Shown piece after piece: positions 63,520 to 64,000 of a stretch of DNA of 64,000 nucleotides. The notes below the pieces were generated by a model that saw only the letters and a program-made list of their open reading frames with translations, had not been told where the DNA came from and ran no database searches. The stretch covers positions 80,883 through 144,882 of the IMG/VR virus record IMGVR_UViG_3300024507_000369. One strand, 5' to 3'. Both the position numbers and the translations under genes were made by a program. The first letter of the stretch is position 1. Each line of letters begins with the position of its first letter. Origin of the DNA: a virus.

Positions 63520-64000
63520 TAATCCAAACTTAAGGCAAATAATCGGAAATAATCCGATTAACATACCGAGTGCAAGTATCAACAGAATATCTGGTCCATC
63601 TATAATCTCAACTATAGATAGACCAAATGTTCGTTCTGTAGAAGCACCTGTTGTTCGTGGTCTTGAAGTTCCTGTTATTGATGCCCCAAATACTACGATT
63701 AAATATCCAGTTATTAATGTTCCAACTCAAGCAGAGTTTGATGCTGCTGTAAAAGCAGAGCGTGAAAAACAAGCAACAGAACAACAAGAAAAAACAAGGG
63801 GGTTGCCTGATACTACCCCCCCACCTCAACTGCCTCAGGTTGCTCAAACCCCCCCTACTCAAACTCCTGTTGTTACTCCAGTTGCAGAAGTTCCAGCAGA
63901 TAAACCACAACCAACATTTTCTGTTTATGGTGTCGATATTAATTTACCTGACCCTTCTCTTGTTGCTACGGCTGGTGCTGTCGCAGTAGTCACAACTGCT
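63497..64000 (+). CDS. Proline-rich protein, 3' end outside window
   Basis: An open frame of 168 codons from the ATG at 63497 to the window edge. It starts M-E-P-I-Q-P-I-D-N-P-N-L-R-Q-I-I-G-N-N-P-I-N-I-P, has a short charged helix (about residues 80-100) and then a Pro/Thr/Gln-rich linker (T-P-P-P-Q-L-P, P-P-T-Q-T-P). The last visible residues (A-T-A-G-A-V-A-V-V-T-T-A) look like the start of a membrane helix. Possibly an envelope-spanning partner of the three secreted proteins. Confidence 0.7.
   Translation, partial: MEPIQPIDNPNLRQIIGNNPINIPSASINRISGPSIISTIDRPNVRSVEAPVVRGLEVPVIDAPNTTIKYPVINVPTQAEFDAAVKAEREKQATEQQEKTRGLPDTTPPPQLPQVAQTPPTQTPVVTPVAEVPADKPQPTFSVYGVDINLPDPSLVATAGAVAVVTTA

Overview
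The window is part of the genome of a T4-like myovirus that infects cyanobacteria (a cyanomyovirus). The evidence is T4-type baseplate and tail genes (gp4, gp48, gp53, gp54, gp26, gp51, gp27-like, gp5-like), T4-type replication and late-transcription genes (gp32, gp59, gp33), and photosystem II genes psbA (D1) and psbD (D2) together with phoH, speD and thyX. The DNA is AT-rich. No hli gene, CRISPR array, integrase, insertion sequence or replication origin was recognised.

Layout. 1-10.1 kb: a leftward series of about 35 small genes, most overlapping by 1-8 nt, mostly of unknown function, with a GIY-YIG homing endonuclease, an RlpA-like protein and an SprT-like metallopeptidase. 10.2-22.7 kb: tail-fibre genes, including a collagen-like fibre and a 2002-residue protein. 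22.8-24.7 kb: a Mom/GNAT-like protein, small genes, tRNA-Thr(UGU) and tRNA-Leu(UAA). 24.7-46.1 kb: a 2OG-Fe(II) oxygenase, adhesin-like genes, baseplate hub/spike genes and three tandem tape-measure-like proteins, two of which carry cell-wall or ester hydrolase domains. 46.2-49.1 kb: rightward gp4, unknown, gp48, gp53. 49.1-57.3 kb: leftward gp32, DUF1825-like, gp59, gp33, exonuclease, phoH, thyX, speD, glutaredoxin and small genes. 57.3-61.9 kb: psbD and psbA, each with a homing-type endonuclease next to it. 62.2-64 kb: a rightward group of secreted proteins running off the window.

Regulation. Several leftward sigma70-type promoters with TTGAC(A/T), a 17-nt spacer and a TATAAT-like hexamer are visible, as are many T4-type late elements ((A/C)TAAATA, 20-35 nt before a start). 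The most unusual signal is a recurrent composite element in which a Rho-independent terminator hairpin and a sigma70 promoter share the same DNA: the -35 hexamer lies in the loop or stem, the spacer is the descending arm plus U-tract, always 17 nt, and the -10 follows at once. Four clear copies exist (near 1.39, 6.94, 54.0 and 60.8 kb). psbA and psbD each have a strong sigma70 promoter whose -10 overlaps a late ATAAATA element, suggesting expression early and late. A fragment of the psbA 3' end lies upstream of psbD.

How the genes work together: structural genes build the contractile tail and fibres; gp32/gp59 and exonuclease serve replication and recombination; gp33 links the sliding clamp to late transcription; psbA/psbD keep photosystem II working during infection; speD, thyX, phoH and glutaredoxin adjust host metabolism.
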